A stretch of 15,143 nt of DNA from Parasulfuritortus sp037446165. GTDB lineage: Bacteria; Pseudomonadota; Gammaproteobacteria; Burkholderiales; Thiobacillaceae. The notes below the pieces were generated by a model. The model was given only the letters and a program-made list of their open reading frames with translations, ran no database searches and was not told where the DNA came from. The stretch's first letter is position 1, and every line of letters starts with the position of its first letter. The stretch is taken from contig JBBIJC010000058.1 of NCBI GenBank assembly GCA_037446165.1, positions 1 through 15,143 of the forward strand, given 5' to 3'. The position numbers and the translations under genes were made by a program. This document shows, in pieces, positions 1-14,569 of this stretch.

Positions 1-55
1 CAATCGTGCCCACGTTTACGTGCGGCTTATTACGCTCAAACTTTTCCTTGGCCAT
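1..55 (-). CDS. tuf: Elongation factor Tu, N-terminal fragment (cut by window edge)
   Basis: Only the first 18 codons are present. They translate to MAKEKFERNKPHVNVGTI, the standard start of bacterial EF-Tu just before its P-loop. EF-Tu is the GTPase that carries aminoacyl-tRNA to the ribosomal A site in the cytoplasm. The ATG at 55-53 lies 13 nt after the fusA stop codon. The sequence between, GATAGGGTAAAGAAA, gives only a modest Shine-Dalgarno match (AGGG), and it overlaps the fusA end, which suggests translation coupled to fusA. This is the tufA-type position at the end of the str operon. A second tuf ends at 15085, so the genome very probably has two copies. Confidence 0.97.
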   Translation of the reverse strand, partial: MAKEKFERNKPHVNVGTI

Positions 56-68
56 TTTCTTTACCCTA

Positions 69-2162
69 TCACTTCTTGCTGTTCATCACGGCTTCCGCCA
101 CGTTCTTGGGAGCTTCTGAATAATGCTTGAATTCCATCGAGTAGGTTGCGCGTCCTTGTGACATGGAGCGCAATGTCGTGGAGTAGCCAAACATTTCGGC
201 CAGCGGCACTTCAGCCTTGATGGCCTTGCCGCCAGGCAGATCTTCCATGCCCTGGATGATGCCCCGACGACGGTTCAGGTCGCCCATCACATCGCCCATA
301 TAGTCTTCCGGGCTTTCCACTTCGACGGCCATCATCGGCTCCAGCAGGGCCGGGTTGGCTTTACGCATCCCGTCCTTGAAGGCCATGATGGCGGCCATCT
401 TGAATGCCTGCTCAGACGAATCCACTTCGTGGTATGAGCCATCGAACAGGGTAACCTTGACATCGACCACTGGGAACCCGGCCATCACGCCATTGTTCAG
501 GGCTTCTTTCAGTCCCTTGTCCACAGCTGGAATGTACTCGCGAGGCACCGTACCACCCTTGATGGCATCAACAAACTCGTAGCCCTTGCCGGCTTCATTG
601 GGCTCCATCTTGATCCAGACGTGGCCATATTGCCCCTTACCGCCGGACTGCTTGACGAACTTGCCTTCCTGCTCGACCTGCTTCTTGATCGCTTCGCGGT
701 AAGCCACTTGAGGCGCGCCCACATTGGCCTCGACGTTGAACTCGCGGCGCATCCGGTCCACCAGAATTTCCAGGTGCAATTCGCCCATGCCGGAGATGAT
801 GGTCTGGCCGGACTCTTCGTCGGTACGAACCCGGAATGACGGATCTTCCTGCGCCAGACGGTTCAAGGCCAGACCCATCTTCTCCTGGTCAGCCTTGGTC
901 TTGGGTTCTACGGCCACGTGGATCACAGGCTCAGGGAACTCCATCCGCTCAAGAATGATCGGCTTATCCAGTGCACACAGGGTATCGCCCGTGGTGGCAT
1001 CTTTCAGACCTACGGCAGCAGCGATGTCACCGGCGAACACCTCCTTGATTTCTTCCCGATTGTTGGCATGCATCAACAGGATCCGGCCCAGGCGCTCTTT
1101 TTTGCCCTTGACCGAGTTGTAGATGGTATCCCCGGAATTGACCATGCCGGAATAAACCCGGAAGAAGGTCAATTGACCGACATACGGGTCAGTCATGATC
1201 TTGAAGGCCAGTGCGGAGAACGGCTCGGCATCTTCCGCCTTGCGCGAACCCGGCGAACCGTCGTCCAGTTCACCCTCGACCGGAGGAATATCGACCGGCG
1301 ACGGCATGAAGTCGATCACCGCATCCAGCATGGCCTGTACGCCCTTGTTCTTGAAGGCGGATCCACACATCATCGGCACAATTTCGCTGGCAATGGTGCG
1401 CTGACGCAGTGCCAACTTGATGTCAGCCTCGGAAAGGTCGCCCTCTTCCAGATACTTGTTCATCAATTCTTCGCTGGCCTCGGCAGCCGCCTCGACCATT
1501 TTTTCGCGCCATTCCTGGCAGGTGTCTACCAGATCAGCCGGTATATCGCCGTATTCAAACTTGGTACCCTGAGTTGAGTCATCCCACAGGATGGACTTCA
1601 TCTTGACCAGATCGACCACACCAGCAAACTTGTCTTCTGCGCCGATTGGCACCTGAATAGGCACCGGGTTGGCCTTCAGCCGGGTGCGCATCTGCTCGTA
1701 GACCTTGAAGAAATTGGCACCGGAGCGGTCCATCTTGTTAACAAAGGCCAGACGGGGCACACCGTACTTGTTGGCCTGACGCCATACCGTCTCGGACTGA
1801 GGCTGTACGCCACCTACCGCGCAGTACACCATGCAGGCACCGTCCAGCACGCGCATGGAGCGCTCGACCTCAATCGTGAAGTCGACGTGCCCTGGCGTGT
1901 CAATAATATTGATCCGATGCTCGGCCAGGGACATATCCATCCCCTTCCAGAAACAGGTCGTCGCCGCAGAGGTGATGGTGATGCCACGCTCCTGCTCCTG
2001 CTCCATCCAGTCCATGGTGGCTGCGCCGTCGTGCACCTCACCGATCTTGTGGTTGACACCGGTGTAGAACAGGATGCGTTCGGTCGTCGTCGTCTTGCCG
2101 GCGTCGATGTGGGCGGAGATACCGATATTACGGTAGCGCTCGATAGGGGTTTTGCGTGCCAC
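69..2162 (-). CDS. fusA: Elongation factor G (EF-G)
   Basis: 697-residue translocation GTPase that moves tRNAs and mRNA through the ribosome after peptide transfer and, with RRF, splits ribosomes for recycling. The G domain shows the P-loop AHIDAGKT (17-24), switch I RGITI (59-63), DTPGH (88-92) and NKMD (142-145). Domain II begins near residue 310. QSGGKGQYGHV, near residue 505, marks domain IV, and the domain V end reads SEAPKNVAEAV. Length matches the family. The start is GTG at 2162, supported by GAGGA nine bases upstream and by the conserved MARKTPIERYRNIGISAHID start. It follows rpsG by 18 nt and precedes tuf by 13 nt, so it belongs to the rpsL-rpsG-fusA-tuf operon. No truncation or missing motif is seen. 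Confidence 0.99.
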   Translation of the reverse strand: MARKTPIERYRNIGISAHIDAGKTTTTERILFYTGVNHKIGEVHDGAATMDWMEQEQERGITITSAATTCFWKGMDMSLAEHRINIIDTPGHVDFTIEVERSMRVLDGACMVYCAVGGVQPQSETVWRQANKYGVPRLAFVNKMDRSGANFFKVYEQMRTRLKANPVPIQVPIGAEDKFAGVVDLVKMKSILWDDSTQGTKFEYGDIPADLVDTCQEWREKMVEAAAEASEELMNKYLEEGDLSEADIKLALRQRTIASEIVPMMCGSAFKNKGVQAMLDAVIDFMPSPVDIPPVEGELDDGSPGSRKAEDAEPFSALAFKIMTDPYVGQLTFFRVYSGMVNSGDTIYNSVKGKKERLGRILLMHANNREEIKEVFAGDIAAAVGLKDATTGDTLCALDKPIILERMEFPEPVIHVAVEPKTKADQEKMGLALNRLAQEDPSFRVRTDEESGQTIISGMGELHLEILVDRMRREFNVEANVGAPQVAYREAIKKQVEQEGKFVKQSGGKGQYGHVWIKMEPNEAGKGYEFVDAIKGGTVPREYIPAVDKGLKEALNNGVMAGFPVVDVKVTLFDGSYHEVDSSEQAFKMAAIMAFKDGMRKANPALLEPMMAVEVESPEDYMGDVMGDLNRRRGIIQGMEDLPGGKAIKAEVPLAEMFGYSTTLRSMSQGRATYSMEFKHYSEAPKNVAEAVMNSKK

Positions 2163-2180
2163 TTTGGAAAATCCTCAGTA

Positions 2181-2651
2181 TCAGAAGCGGAAATGGGAGA
2201 AGGCTTTGTTGGCCTCGGCCATACGGTGCACTTCTTCACGCTTCTTCATGGCGCCGCCACGGCCTTCGGCCGCATCCAGCAATTCGCCAGCCAGACGCTG
2301 ACCCATGGATTTCTCACCACGCTTCCGCGCGAAATCCTTCAACCAGCGCATTGCCAGGGCGGAGCGACGAGCGGGACGCACTTCGACCGGAACCTGATAA
2401 TTGGCGCCGCCTACCCGACGGCTCTTGACCTCGACCACCGGACGGATATTGGCCAGGGCCGCGCTGAACACCTCGATCGGGTTCTTGCCGCTCTTCTTCT
2501 CGATCTGCTCGAAGGCACCGTAAACGATACGCTCAGCCACAGCCTTTTTGCCGCTGTTCATGATCACGTTGACGAACTTGGCCACTTCCTGATTACCGAA
2601 CTTGGGATCGGGCAGAATGTTGCGCTTGGGTACTTCACGACGTCTTGGCAT
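2181..2651 (-). CDS. rpsG: 30S ribosomal protein S7
   Basis: 156-residue primary 16S rRNA-binding protein that starts assembly of the 30S head and lies near the E site. The MPRRREVPKRNILPDPKFG start, the central KSGKNPIEVFSAALANIRP helix, the beta-hairpin region VEVKSRRVGGANYQVPVEV and the AEANKAFSHFRF end are all typical. The 156-residue length is the common bacterial form. ATG at 2651 has AAGGA eight bases upstream, overlapping the end of rpsL. In E. coli S7 represses its own operon by binding the roughly 100-nt rpsL-rpsG spacer. Here that spacer is 17 nt, so this site is absent and any feedback must act elsewhere. Confidence 0.99.
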   Translation of the reverse strand: MPRRREVPKRNILPDPKFGNQEVAKFVNVIMNSGKKAVAERIVYGAFEQIEKKSGKNPIEVFSAALANIRPVVEVKSRRVGGANYQVPVEVRPARRSALAMRWLKDFARKRGEKSMGQRLAGELLDAAEGRGGAMKKREEVHRMAEANKAFSHFRF

Positions 2652-2668
2652 GACTCAAATCCTTTTAA

Positions 2669-3049
2669 TTACTTGCCCGCTTTGGGACGTTTCGCGCCGT
2701 ACTTGGAGCGGGACTGCTTCCGATCCTTGACGCCTTGGGTATCCAGACTGCCGCGCACGATGTGGTAACGCACACCCGGAAGATCCTTTACCCGGCCGCC
2801 ACGCACCAATACAACCGAGTGCTCCTGCAGATTATGACCCTCGCCACCGATGTAGCCGATGATTTCAAAACCATTCGACAAGCGGACCTTGGCAACCTTA
2901 CGCAAGGCCGAGTTCGGCTTCTTGGGGGTGGTGGTGTAGACACGGGTGCATACACCACGCTTCTGCGGGCAGGACTCCATGGCCGGAACCTTGCTCTTTT
3001 CGACTGGAGCCACACGGGGCTTCCGCACCAATTGATTAATGGTTGGCAT
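2669..3049 (-). CDS. rpsL: 30S ribosomal protein S12
   Basis: 126-residue decoding-centre protein of the 30S subunit. It contains CPQKRGVCTRVYTTTPKKPN with Lys43 and Lys44, and GGRVKDLPGVRYH with Lys88, Asp89 (the position beta-methylthiolated in E. coli) and Pro91. These are the normal streptomycin-sensitive residues. It is two residues longer than the E. coli protein, ending RPKAGK. ATG at 3049 has GAAGG eight bases upstream. It is the first gene after the 136-nt rpoC-rpsL gap, which carries a strong predicted promoter and two hairpins, so rpsL-rpsG-fusA-tuf can probably be transcribed apart from rpoBC. Confidence 0.99.
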   Translation of the reverse strand: MPTINQLVRKPRVAPVEKSKVPAMESCPQKRGVCTRVYTTTPKKPNSALRKVAKVRLSNGFEIIGYIGGEGHNLQEHSVVLVRGGRVKDLPGVRYHIVRGSLDTQGVKDRKQSRSKYGAKRPKAGK

Positions 3050-3086
3050 TCGTTGCGCCTTCTATCTGATCTGATCTTAACCGTTA

Positions 3087-3110
3087 CCCACCCGGTCTTA
3101 CCGGCATGGG
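3087..3110 (-). promoter_or_regulatory. Second leader hairpin upstream of rpsL
   Basis: On the coding strand CCCA and TGGG (outer 4 bp) enclose CCGGT-AAG-ACCGG (inner 5 bp), with a small internal loop of TG opposite G. It lies 37 nt before the rpsL start and follows the larger hairpin at 3118-3142 in the same predicted leader. It has no U-run, so it is not a terminator. A binding site for a ribosomal protein of the operon is possible but unproven. Confidence 0.4.
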
Positions 3111-3117
3111 GAACAAC

Positions 3118-3142
3118 ACGGCCCACGGGTAGCGTGGGCCGT
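3118..3142 (-). promoter_or_regulatory. Strong hairpin in the rpoC-rpsL gap (leader structure or weak terminator)
   Basis: On the coding strand ACGGCCCACG and CGTGGGCCGT form a perfect 10-bp stem around the loop CTACC. It is followed by GTTGTTCCCC, a poor U-tract, so efficient intrinsic termination looks unlikely, though partial termination of rpoBC transcripts is possible. A T-run (CTCTTTTTTATAG) lies upstream of the stem rather than downstream. It falls about 12 nt after the predicted start of the rpsL transcript, so it would be the first structure in that leader and could act as a regulatory element or a 5'-end stabiliser. Confidence 0.5.
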
Positions 3143-3160
3143 CTATAAAAAAGAGGCTGG

Positions 3161-3185
3161 ATTCTAAGGATATTGACTCGTGCTG

Positions 3186-3189
<4 letters not shown>
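3161..3189 (-). promoter_or_regulatory. Predicted sigma-70 promoter for rpsL-rpsG-fusA-tuf
   Basis: Read on the minus strand, a perfect -35 box TTGACA (3189-3184) is followed by a 17-nt spacer and the -10 box TAGAAT (3166-3161), a 5/6 match to TATAAT. Transcription would start around 3157-3153, giving a leader of roughly 105 nt. The -35 box contains the rpoC stop codon TGA (3188-3186), and the same bases form a small hairpin, GTGCT-TGAC-AGCAC (3193-3180). Position, strand and spacing all suit an internal promoter for the str genes. The boxes are seen directly. Activity is inferred. Confidence 0.75.
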
Positions 3190-7385
<4,196 letters not shown>

Positions 7386-7409
7386 GTTTGCGTTGCTCCT
7401 GGTACCCGA

Positions 7410-11519
<4,110 letters not shown>

Positions 11520-11547
11520 AGTGGCTCCGTGTCGCGGACAGGATCAG

Positions 11548-11603
11548 ATTTCAGGAATCAGGTAGCCCAAGAAACCGGATACCGGATTCCTGACGCCTGA
11601 AAT
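11548..11603 (-). promoter_or_regulatory. Competing stem-loops upstream of rpoB
   Basis: On the coding strand TCAGGAATC (11593-11585) pairs perfectly with GATTCCTGA (11559-11551), enclosing 25 nt. A different perfect stem, ATTTCAGG (11603-11596) with CCTGAAAT (11555-11548), uses the same 3' arm, so the two exclude each other. The loop of the first contains the tandem repeat ATCCGGT ATCCGGT (11587-11574). The region lies between the attenuator hairpin and the rpoB Shine-Dalgarno. In E. coli RNase III cuts the rplL-rpoB spacer. A similar role here is an inference. Confidence 0.45.
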
Positions 11604-11634
11604 GAGGAAAGGCCAGCGGCCAAAGCCGCCAGCC
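11600..11634 (-). terminator. Attenuator (partial terminator) between rplL and rpoB
   Basis: GGCTGGCGGC (11634-11625), loop TTTG, GCCGCTGGCC (11620-11611) form a 10-bp stem with two G-U pairs, followed by the U-rich tail TTTCCTCATTT. It starts 35 nt after the rplL stop, the place where E. coli has the attenuator that lets only a fraction of rplJL transcripts continue into rpoBC. The tail is interrupted by C and A, which fits partial rather than full termination. Confidence 0.7.
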
Positions 11635-11669
11635 ATTCCAGGGCAAAAAGCCCAATCGCCACGTCGTGA

Positions 11670-12044
11670 TTACTTGATCTCGACGGTAGCGCCAGCTTCG
11701 GTAAGCTGCTTGGCGATGTCGTCGGCCTCGGCCTTCGGACATGCTTCCTTGACGGTCTTGGGAGCGCCGTCGACCAGGTCCTTGGCTTCCTTCAGACCCA
11801 GGCCGGTGATGGCGCGCACCACCTTGATGACGCTGACCTTGTTGGCGCCAGCGCCGGTCAGGACCACGTCGAACTCGGTCTTTTCTTCAACCACGGCAGC
11901 GGCAGCGCCAGCGCCAGGACCGGCCATCGCCATGGAAGCTGCAGACACGCCAAACTTCTCTTCGAAGGCCTTGACCAGATCATTCAAATCCATGACGCTC
12001 ATCGCGCCAACGGCTTCCAGGATGTCTTCCTTGCTAACAGCCAT
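11670..12044 (-). CDS. rplL: 50S ribosomal protein L7/L12
   Basis: 124-residue stalk protein, present in several copies per ribosome and needed to recruit translation GTPases such as EF-G and EF-Tu and stimulate their GTP hydrolysis. The N-terminal dimerisation and L10-binding domain covers about residues 1-33 (EDILEAVGAMSVMDLNDLVK), the flexible Ala/Gly hinge about 34-53, and the factor-binding C-terminal domain 57-124 with KVSVIKVVRAITGLGLKEAK. Cys102 (KEACPKAEAD) is unusual for a protein that normally has no cysteine. ATG at 12044 has AGGAG nine bases upstream, 41 nt after rplJ. It shares the L10 leader with rplJ and is followed by the attenuator. Confidence 0.99.
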   Translation of the reverse strand: MAVSKEDILEAVGAMSVMDLNDLVKAFEEKFGVSAASMAMAGPGAGAAAAVVEEKTEFDVVLTGAGANKVSVIKVVRAITGLGLKEAKDLVDGAPKTVKEACPKAEADDIAKQLTEAGATVEIK

Positions 12045-12085
12045 TTCTATGCACTCCTAAATCGTGATGTTTGATAAATACGTTG

Positions 12086-12583
12086 TCAGGCAGTTGCTTC
12101 TTCGCGCTGCTTGGCCAAGGCGGCCATGGCGCCAGCAAAGCTGGACACCGGAGCCTTCATAACGCCGAGCAGCTTCGAGAGCAGTTCTTCGCGGCTGGGG
12201 ATGGATGCCAAAGCCTGTACACCGGCCTTGTCCAGCACCTTGCCGCCATAGATACCCACCTTCAGCACCAGTTTGTCATTGCCTTTTGCGAAGTCGTGCA
12301 ACACCTTGGCCGCGGCGACCGGATCAGCAGACACGCTGTAGATCAGGTGACCGGACATGTGTTCGGCCAACGGCGCGAACGCGGTATCGGCGACAGCACG
12401 GCGCACCAGGGTGTTCTTCAGCACGCGCAGATACACGCCAGACTGACGGGCCTTGGCGCGCAGCACGGTGAGGTCGGCGACCTGCACCCCGCTGTACTCG
12501 GCCATGACCATGGTCTGGGCGTCGGCGAGTCTGGCCGACACTTCGGCTACGACTGCTTTCTTGTCATCAAGATTGAGACCCAC
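12086..12583 (-). CDS. rplJ: 50S ribosomal protein L10
   Basis: 165-residue base of the ribosomal stalk. The N-terminal domain binds 23S rRNA beside L11, and the C-terminal helix (about 136-162) holds L7/L12 dimers. Visible landmarks are LNLDDKKAVVAEV (3-15) and VLKNTLVRRA (54-63). The start is GTG at 12583, supported by AGGAG nine bases upstream and by the conserved MGLNLDDKKAVV start. It is preceded by a 225-nt gap containing the L10 leader RNA, through which L10 (with L7/L12) represses its own translation in E. coli. The conserved leader makes the same control very likely here. Confidence 0.98.
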   Translation of the reverse strand: MGLNLDDKKAVVAEVSARLADAQTMVMAEYSGVQVADLTVLRAKARQSGVYLRVLKNTLVRRAVADTAFAPLAEHMSGHLIYSVSADPVAAAKVLHDFAKGNDKLVLKVGIYGGKVLDKAGVQALASIPSREELLSKLLGVMKAPVSSFAGAMAALAKQREEATA

Positions 12584-12612
12584 GGGTCTTTTCTCCTATC
12601 AAGCCAATAAAC

Positions 12613-12632
12613 GGTACGGCAGGAGCCGCACC
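12613..12632 (-). promoter_or_regulatory. Hairpin just upstream of the rplJ ribosome-binding site
   Basis: On the coding strand GGTGCGGC, loop TCCT and GCCGTACC form an 8-bp stem with one G-U pair. It ends 15 nt before the AGGAG of rplJ. It is followed by GTTTATTGG, not a convincing U-tract, so it is more likely part of the rplJ leader fold than a terminator. Confidence 0.4.
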
Positions 12633-12679
12633 ACCCTACGGCGACCTGATTCAGGAATTGCATACCTGTTTCGGGCTAC

Positions 12680-12760
12680 ACCGTCTGCGTAGATCGGGCC
12701 GCTTCCGGAAACCGGGGTTTCCCTGTTCGATCCGCGATTAAGCCTTGCGGCATCTACGGT
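12680..12760 (-). promoter_or_regulatory. L10 leader (autoregulatory mRNA element of rplJ-rplL)
   Basis: On the coding strand ACCGTAGAT (12760-12752) pairs with ATCTACGCAGACGGT (12694-12680), leaving the bulge CGCAG. This is the conserved kink-turn of the L10 leader family, and CTACGCAGACGG also occurs in the E. coli leader. Inside the outer stem lie CCGC/GCGG (12750-12747 with 12735-12732) and GGAAAC-CCCG-GTTTCC (12722-12707), a three-way junction. The L10-L7/L12 complex binds this RNA to reduce rplJ translation in E. coli. The element lies about 100 nt before the GTG start. Confidence 0.88.
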
Positions 12761-12808
12761 CTTGGACAACCCCGCCGCCCCTCGAAAGGAGCAACGGGAC
12801 CCAAATTC

Positions 12809-13507
12809 CTACTGTTGGCTCAGGCTCGCCTGATCCACGCGAACGCCAACGCCCATGGTGCTGGACACAGCGACCTTCTTCAGATAGACACCCTTGGTCG
12901 TGGCTGGCCTGCCCTTGTTCAGGGCCTCGATGATCGCCACCAGGTTTTCCTTCAGTGCGGCCACTTCGAACGAGGCACGGCCCAGGGTGGCGTGAACGAT
13001 ACCGGCCTTGTCGGTACGGTACTGAACCTGACCGGCCTTGGCGTTCTTGACAGCCTCGGCGACGTTCGGGGTCACGGTGCCGACCTTGGGGTTCGGCATC
13101 AGACCACGGGGACCAAGGATCTGACCAAGCTGACCAACCACACGCATGGCATCGGGCGTCGCAATGACTACATCGAAGTCCATCTTGCCGGCCTTGATGT
13201 CGGCGGCCAGATCTTCGAAACCGACGATGTCGGCGCCTGCTGCCTTGGCGATATCGACGTTGGCGCCCTGGGCGAACACCGCCACGCGCACGGACTTGCC
13301 GGTACCACGCGGCAACACGACAGAACCACGCACGACCTGGTCGGATTTACGGGGATCCACGCCCAGATTCACCGCCACATCAATGGATTCGTCGAACTTG
13401 GCGGTTGCCGCGCCCTTGACCATACCCAGCGCATCGTCGATGGCGTAGTTCTTGTTACGGTCAACCGTGGCCTTCAGGGCCTTCAAACGCTTGGAAATCT
13501 TGGCCAT
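12809..13507 (-). CDS. rplA: 50S ribosomal protein L1
   Basis: 232-residue protein of the mobile L1 stalk, which binds 23S rRNA near the E site and helps release deacylated tRNA. The signature GQLGQILGPRGLMPNPKVGT lies at 125-144 in domain II. The N-terminal MAKISKRLKAL and the C-terminal KGVYLKKVAVSSTMGVGVRV (domain I) are typical. ATG at 13507 is one base after the rplK stop (TGA-C-ATG), with a weak GGGGTGG Shine-Dalgarno, pointing to translation coupled to rplK. In E. coli L1 represses the L11 operon by binding near the rplK start. I could not identify that site here. A 225-nt gap separates rplA from rplJ. Confidence 0.99.
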   Translation of the reverse strand: MAKISKRLKALKATVDRNKNYAIDDALGMVKGAATAKFDESIDVAVNLGVDPRKSDQVVRGSVVLPRGTGKSVRVAVFAQGANVDIAKAAGADIVGFEDLAADIKAGKMDFDVVIATPDAMRVVGQLGQILGPRGLMPNPKVGTVTPNVAEAVKNAKAGQVQYRTDKAGIVHATLGRASFEVAALKENLVAIIEALNKGRPATTKGVYLKKVAVSSTMGVGVRVDQASLSQQ

Positions 13508-13508
13508 G

Positions 13509-13943
13509 TCACACCACCCCTTCTACGTTGAGGCCCATGCTGCGGGCGCTGCCGGCGATCGTCCGGACTGCGGCATCCATGTCCGCTGCGGTCAGATCGG
13601 GCATCTTGGTCTTGGCGATTTCTTCCAGCTGGGCGCGGGTGATCGTGCCCACCTTGTCGGTATGCGGCTTCGGGCTGCCCTTCTGGATACCCACGGCCTT
13701 CTTGATCAGGATGGTCGCGGGCGGCGTCTTCATGATGAAGGTGAAGCTCTTGTCCGCGAAAGCGGTGATCACCACGGGAATCGGCAGACCCGGTTCCAGC
13801 TGCTGGGTCTTCGCATTGAAGGCCTTGCAGAACTCCATGATATTCAGACCGCGCTGACCCAGGGCAGGGCCGATGGGCGGCGAGGGGTTGGCCTTGCCGG
13901 CCGGTACTTGCAGCTTGATATAGCCGATGATTTTCTTTGCCAT
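13509..13943 (-). CDS. rplK: 50S ribosomal protein L11
   Basis: 144-residue protein of the GTPase-associated centre, which binds 23S rRNA helices 43-44 next to L10 and is needed for RelA activation in stringent control. The N-terminal domain has KLQVPAGKANPSPPIGPALG (10-29), including the proline-rich thiopeptide-contact segment PSPPIGPALG. The rRNA-binding C-terminal domain has PPATILIKKA (74-83) and AGSARSMGL (130-138). ATG at 13943 has AAGGA upstream. It follows nusG after 92 nt and runs into rplA with a 1-nt gap. Confidence 0.99.
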   Translation of the reverse strand: MAKKIIGYIKLQVPAGKANPSPPIGPALGQRGLNIMEFCKAFNAKTQQLEPGLPIPVVITAFADKSFTFIMKTPPATILIKKAVGIQKGSPKPHTDKVGTITRAQLEEIAKTKMPDLTAADMDAAVRTIAGSARSMGLNVEGVV

Positions 13944-14012
13944 GATGGCTTCCTTTCACGTTGAGTGATAGCGCGCGGTCGGCTTCCCTACTGACGCTCC
14001 TCTGCCGATTTC

Positions 14013-14035
14013 GCCCGATACCCGGGCGGCCCCGG
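14013..14035 (-). other. GC-rich alternative hairpins after the nusG stop
   Basis: Directly after the nusG stop the coding strand can form CCGGG-GCCG-CCCGG (14035-14022) or GCCCG-GGTAT-CGGGC (14027-14013). They share bases, so only one can form at a time. No U-tract follows, so neither looks like an intrinsic terminator. They may be part of the rplK leader. I see no promoter in this 92-nt gap. Confidence 0.3.
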
Positions 14036-14569
14036 TCAGGCCTTCTCTACCTGGGAGAAATCCAGTTCCACGGGTGTCGGCCGACCAAAGATCGTGACCG
14101 TGACCCGTACCTTGCTCTTTTCGTAATTGACGTCTTCCACCGAGCCGTTGAAATCGGCAAAGGGGCCGTCGACAACCCGCACCAGCTGACCCACCTCGTA
14201 GGTGAACTTGGGCTTGGGCTTTTCCACGCCTTCCTGCATCTGCTGCATGATGGCCTGCACTTCCTTTTCGGAGATGGGCGCCGGCTTGTTGGCGGTACCC
14301 CCCACGAACCCCGTTACCTTGGGCGTGCTTTTGACCAGATGCCAGGAGGCATCGTTCATTTCCATCTGCACCAGGACATAACCCGGGAAAAACTTGCGCT
14401 CTGAAGTGCGTTTCTGTCCGCCCTTCATCTCGACCACCTCTTCCACAGGCACCAGAATCTCACCGAACTGATCCTGCATCTCGGCCCGCTCGATGCGCTC
14501 CTTGAGGGCGCGCATCACGCTTTTCTCGAAGCCGGAATAGGCATGCACTACATACCATTGCATCGCCAT
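14036..14569 (-). CDS. nusG: Transcription termination/antitermination factor NusG
   Basis: 177-residue factor that binds RNA polymerase at the cleft, suppresses pausing, helps Rho termination and couples the polymerase to the ribosome through S10. The N-terminal NGN domain shows QWYVVHAYSGFEKSV (4-18), SERKFFPGYVLVQMEMNDAS (56-75) and TGFVGG (86-91). The KOW domain begins at GQLVRVVDGPFADFNGSVED (127-146) and ends in the conserved TPVELDFSQVEKA. I chose ATG at 14569 because AGGAG lies six bases upstream and the start overlaps the secE stop as TGATG, a coupling arrangement. GTG at 14572 (three-base spacing) and ATG at 14563 (twelve) fit less well, so the N-terminus is uncertain by a few residues. 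Confidence 0.97.
   Translation of the reverse strand: MAMQWYVVHAYSGFEKSVMRALKERIERAEMQDQFGEILVPVEEVVEMKGGQKRTSERKFFPGYVLVQMEMNDASWHLVKSTPKVTGFVGGTANKPAPISEKEVQAIMQQMQEGVEKPKPKFTYEVGQLVRVVDGPFADFNGSVEDVNYEKSKVRVTVTIFGRPTPVELDFSQVEKA

Noticed and set aside
2669..3049. Possible streptomycin-resistance change in S12
   Set aside because: Lys43, Lys88 and Pro91 are all the sensitive wild-type residues.
3145..3158. CCTCTTTTTTATA as a boxA-like antitermination site in the rpsL leader
   Set aside because: The match to the boxA consensus TGCTCTTTAACA is partial, and no boxB-like element accompanies it.
12643..12658. ATTCCTGAA shared between the rplJ leader and the rpoB leader, as a possible repeat or common binding site
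   Set aside because: A 9-nt match between two gaps of this size is close to chance, and the flanking sequence differs.
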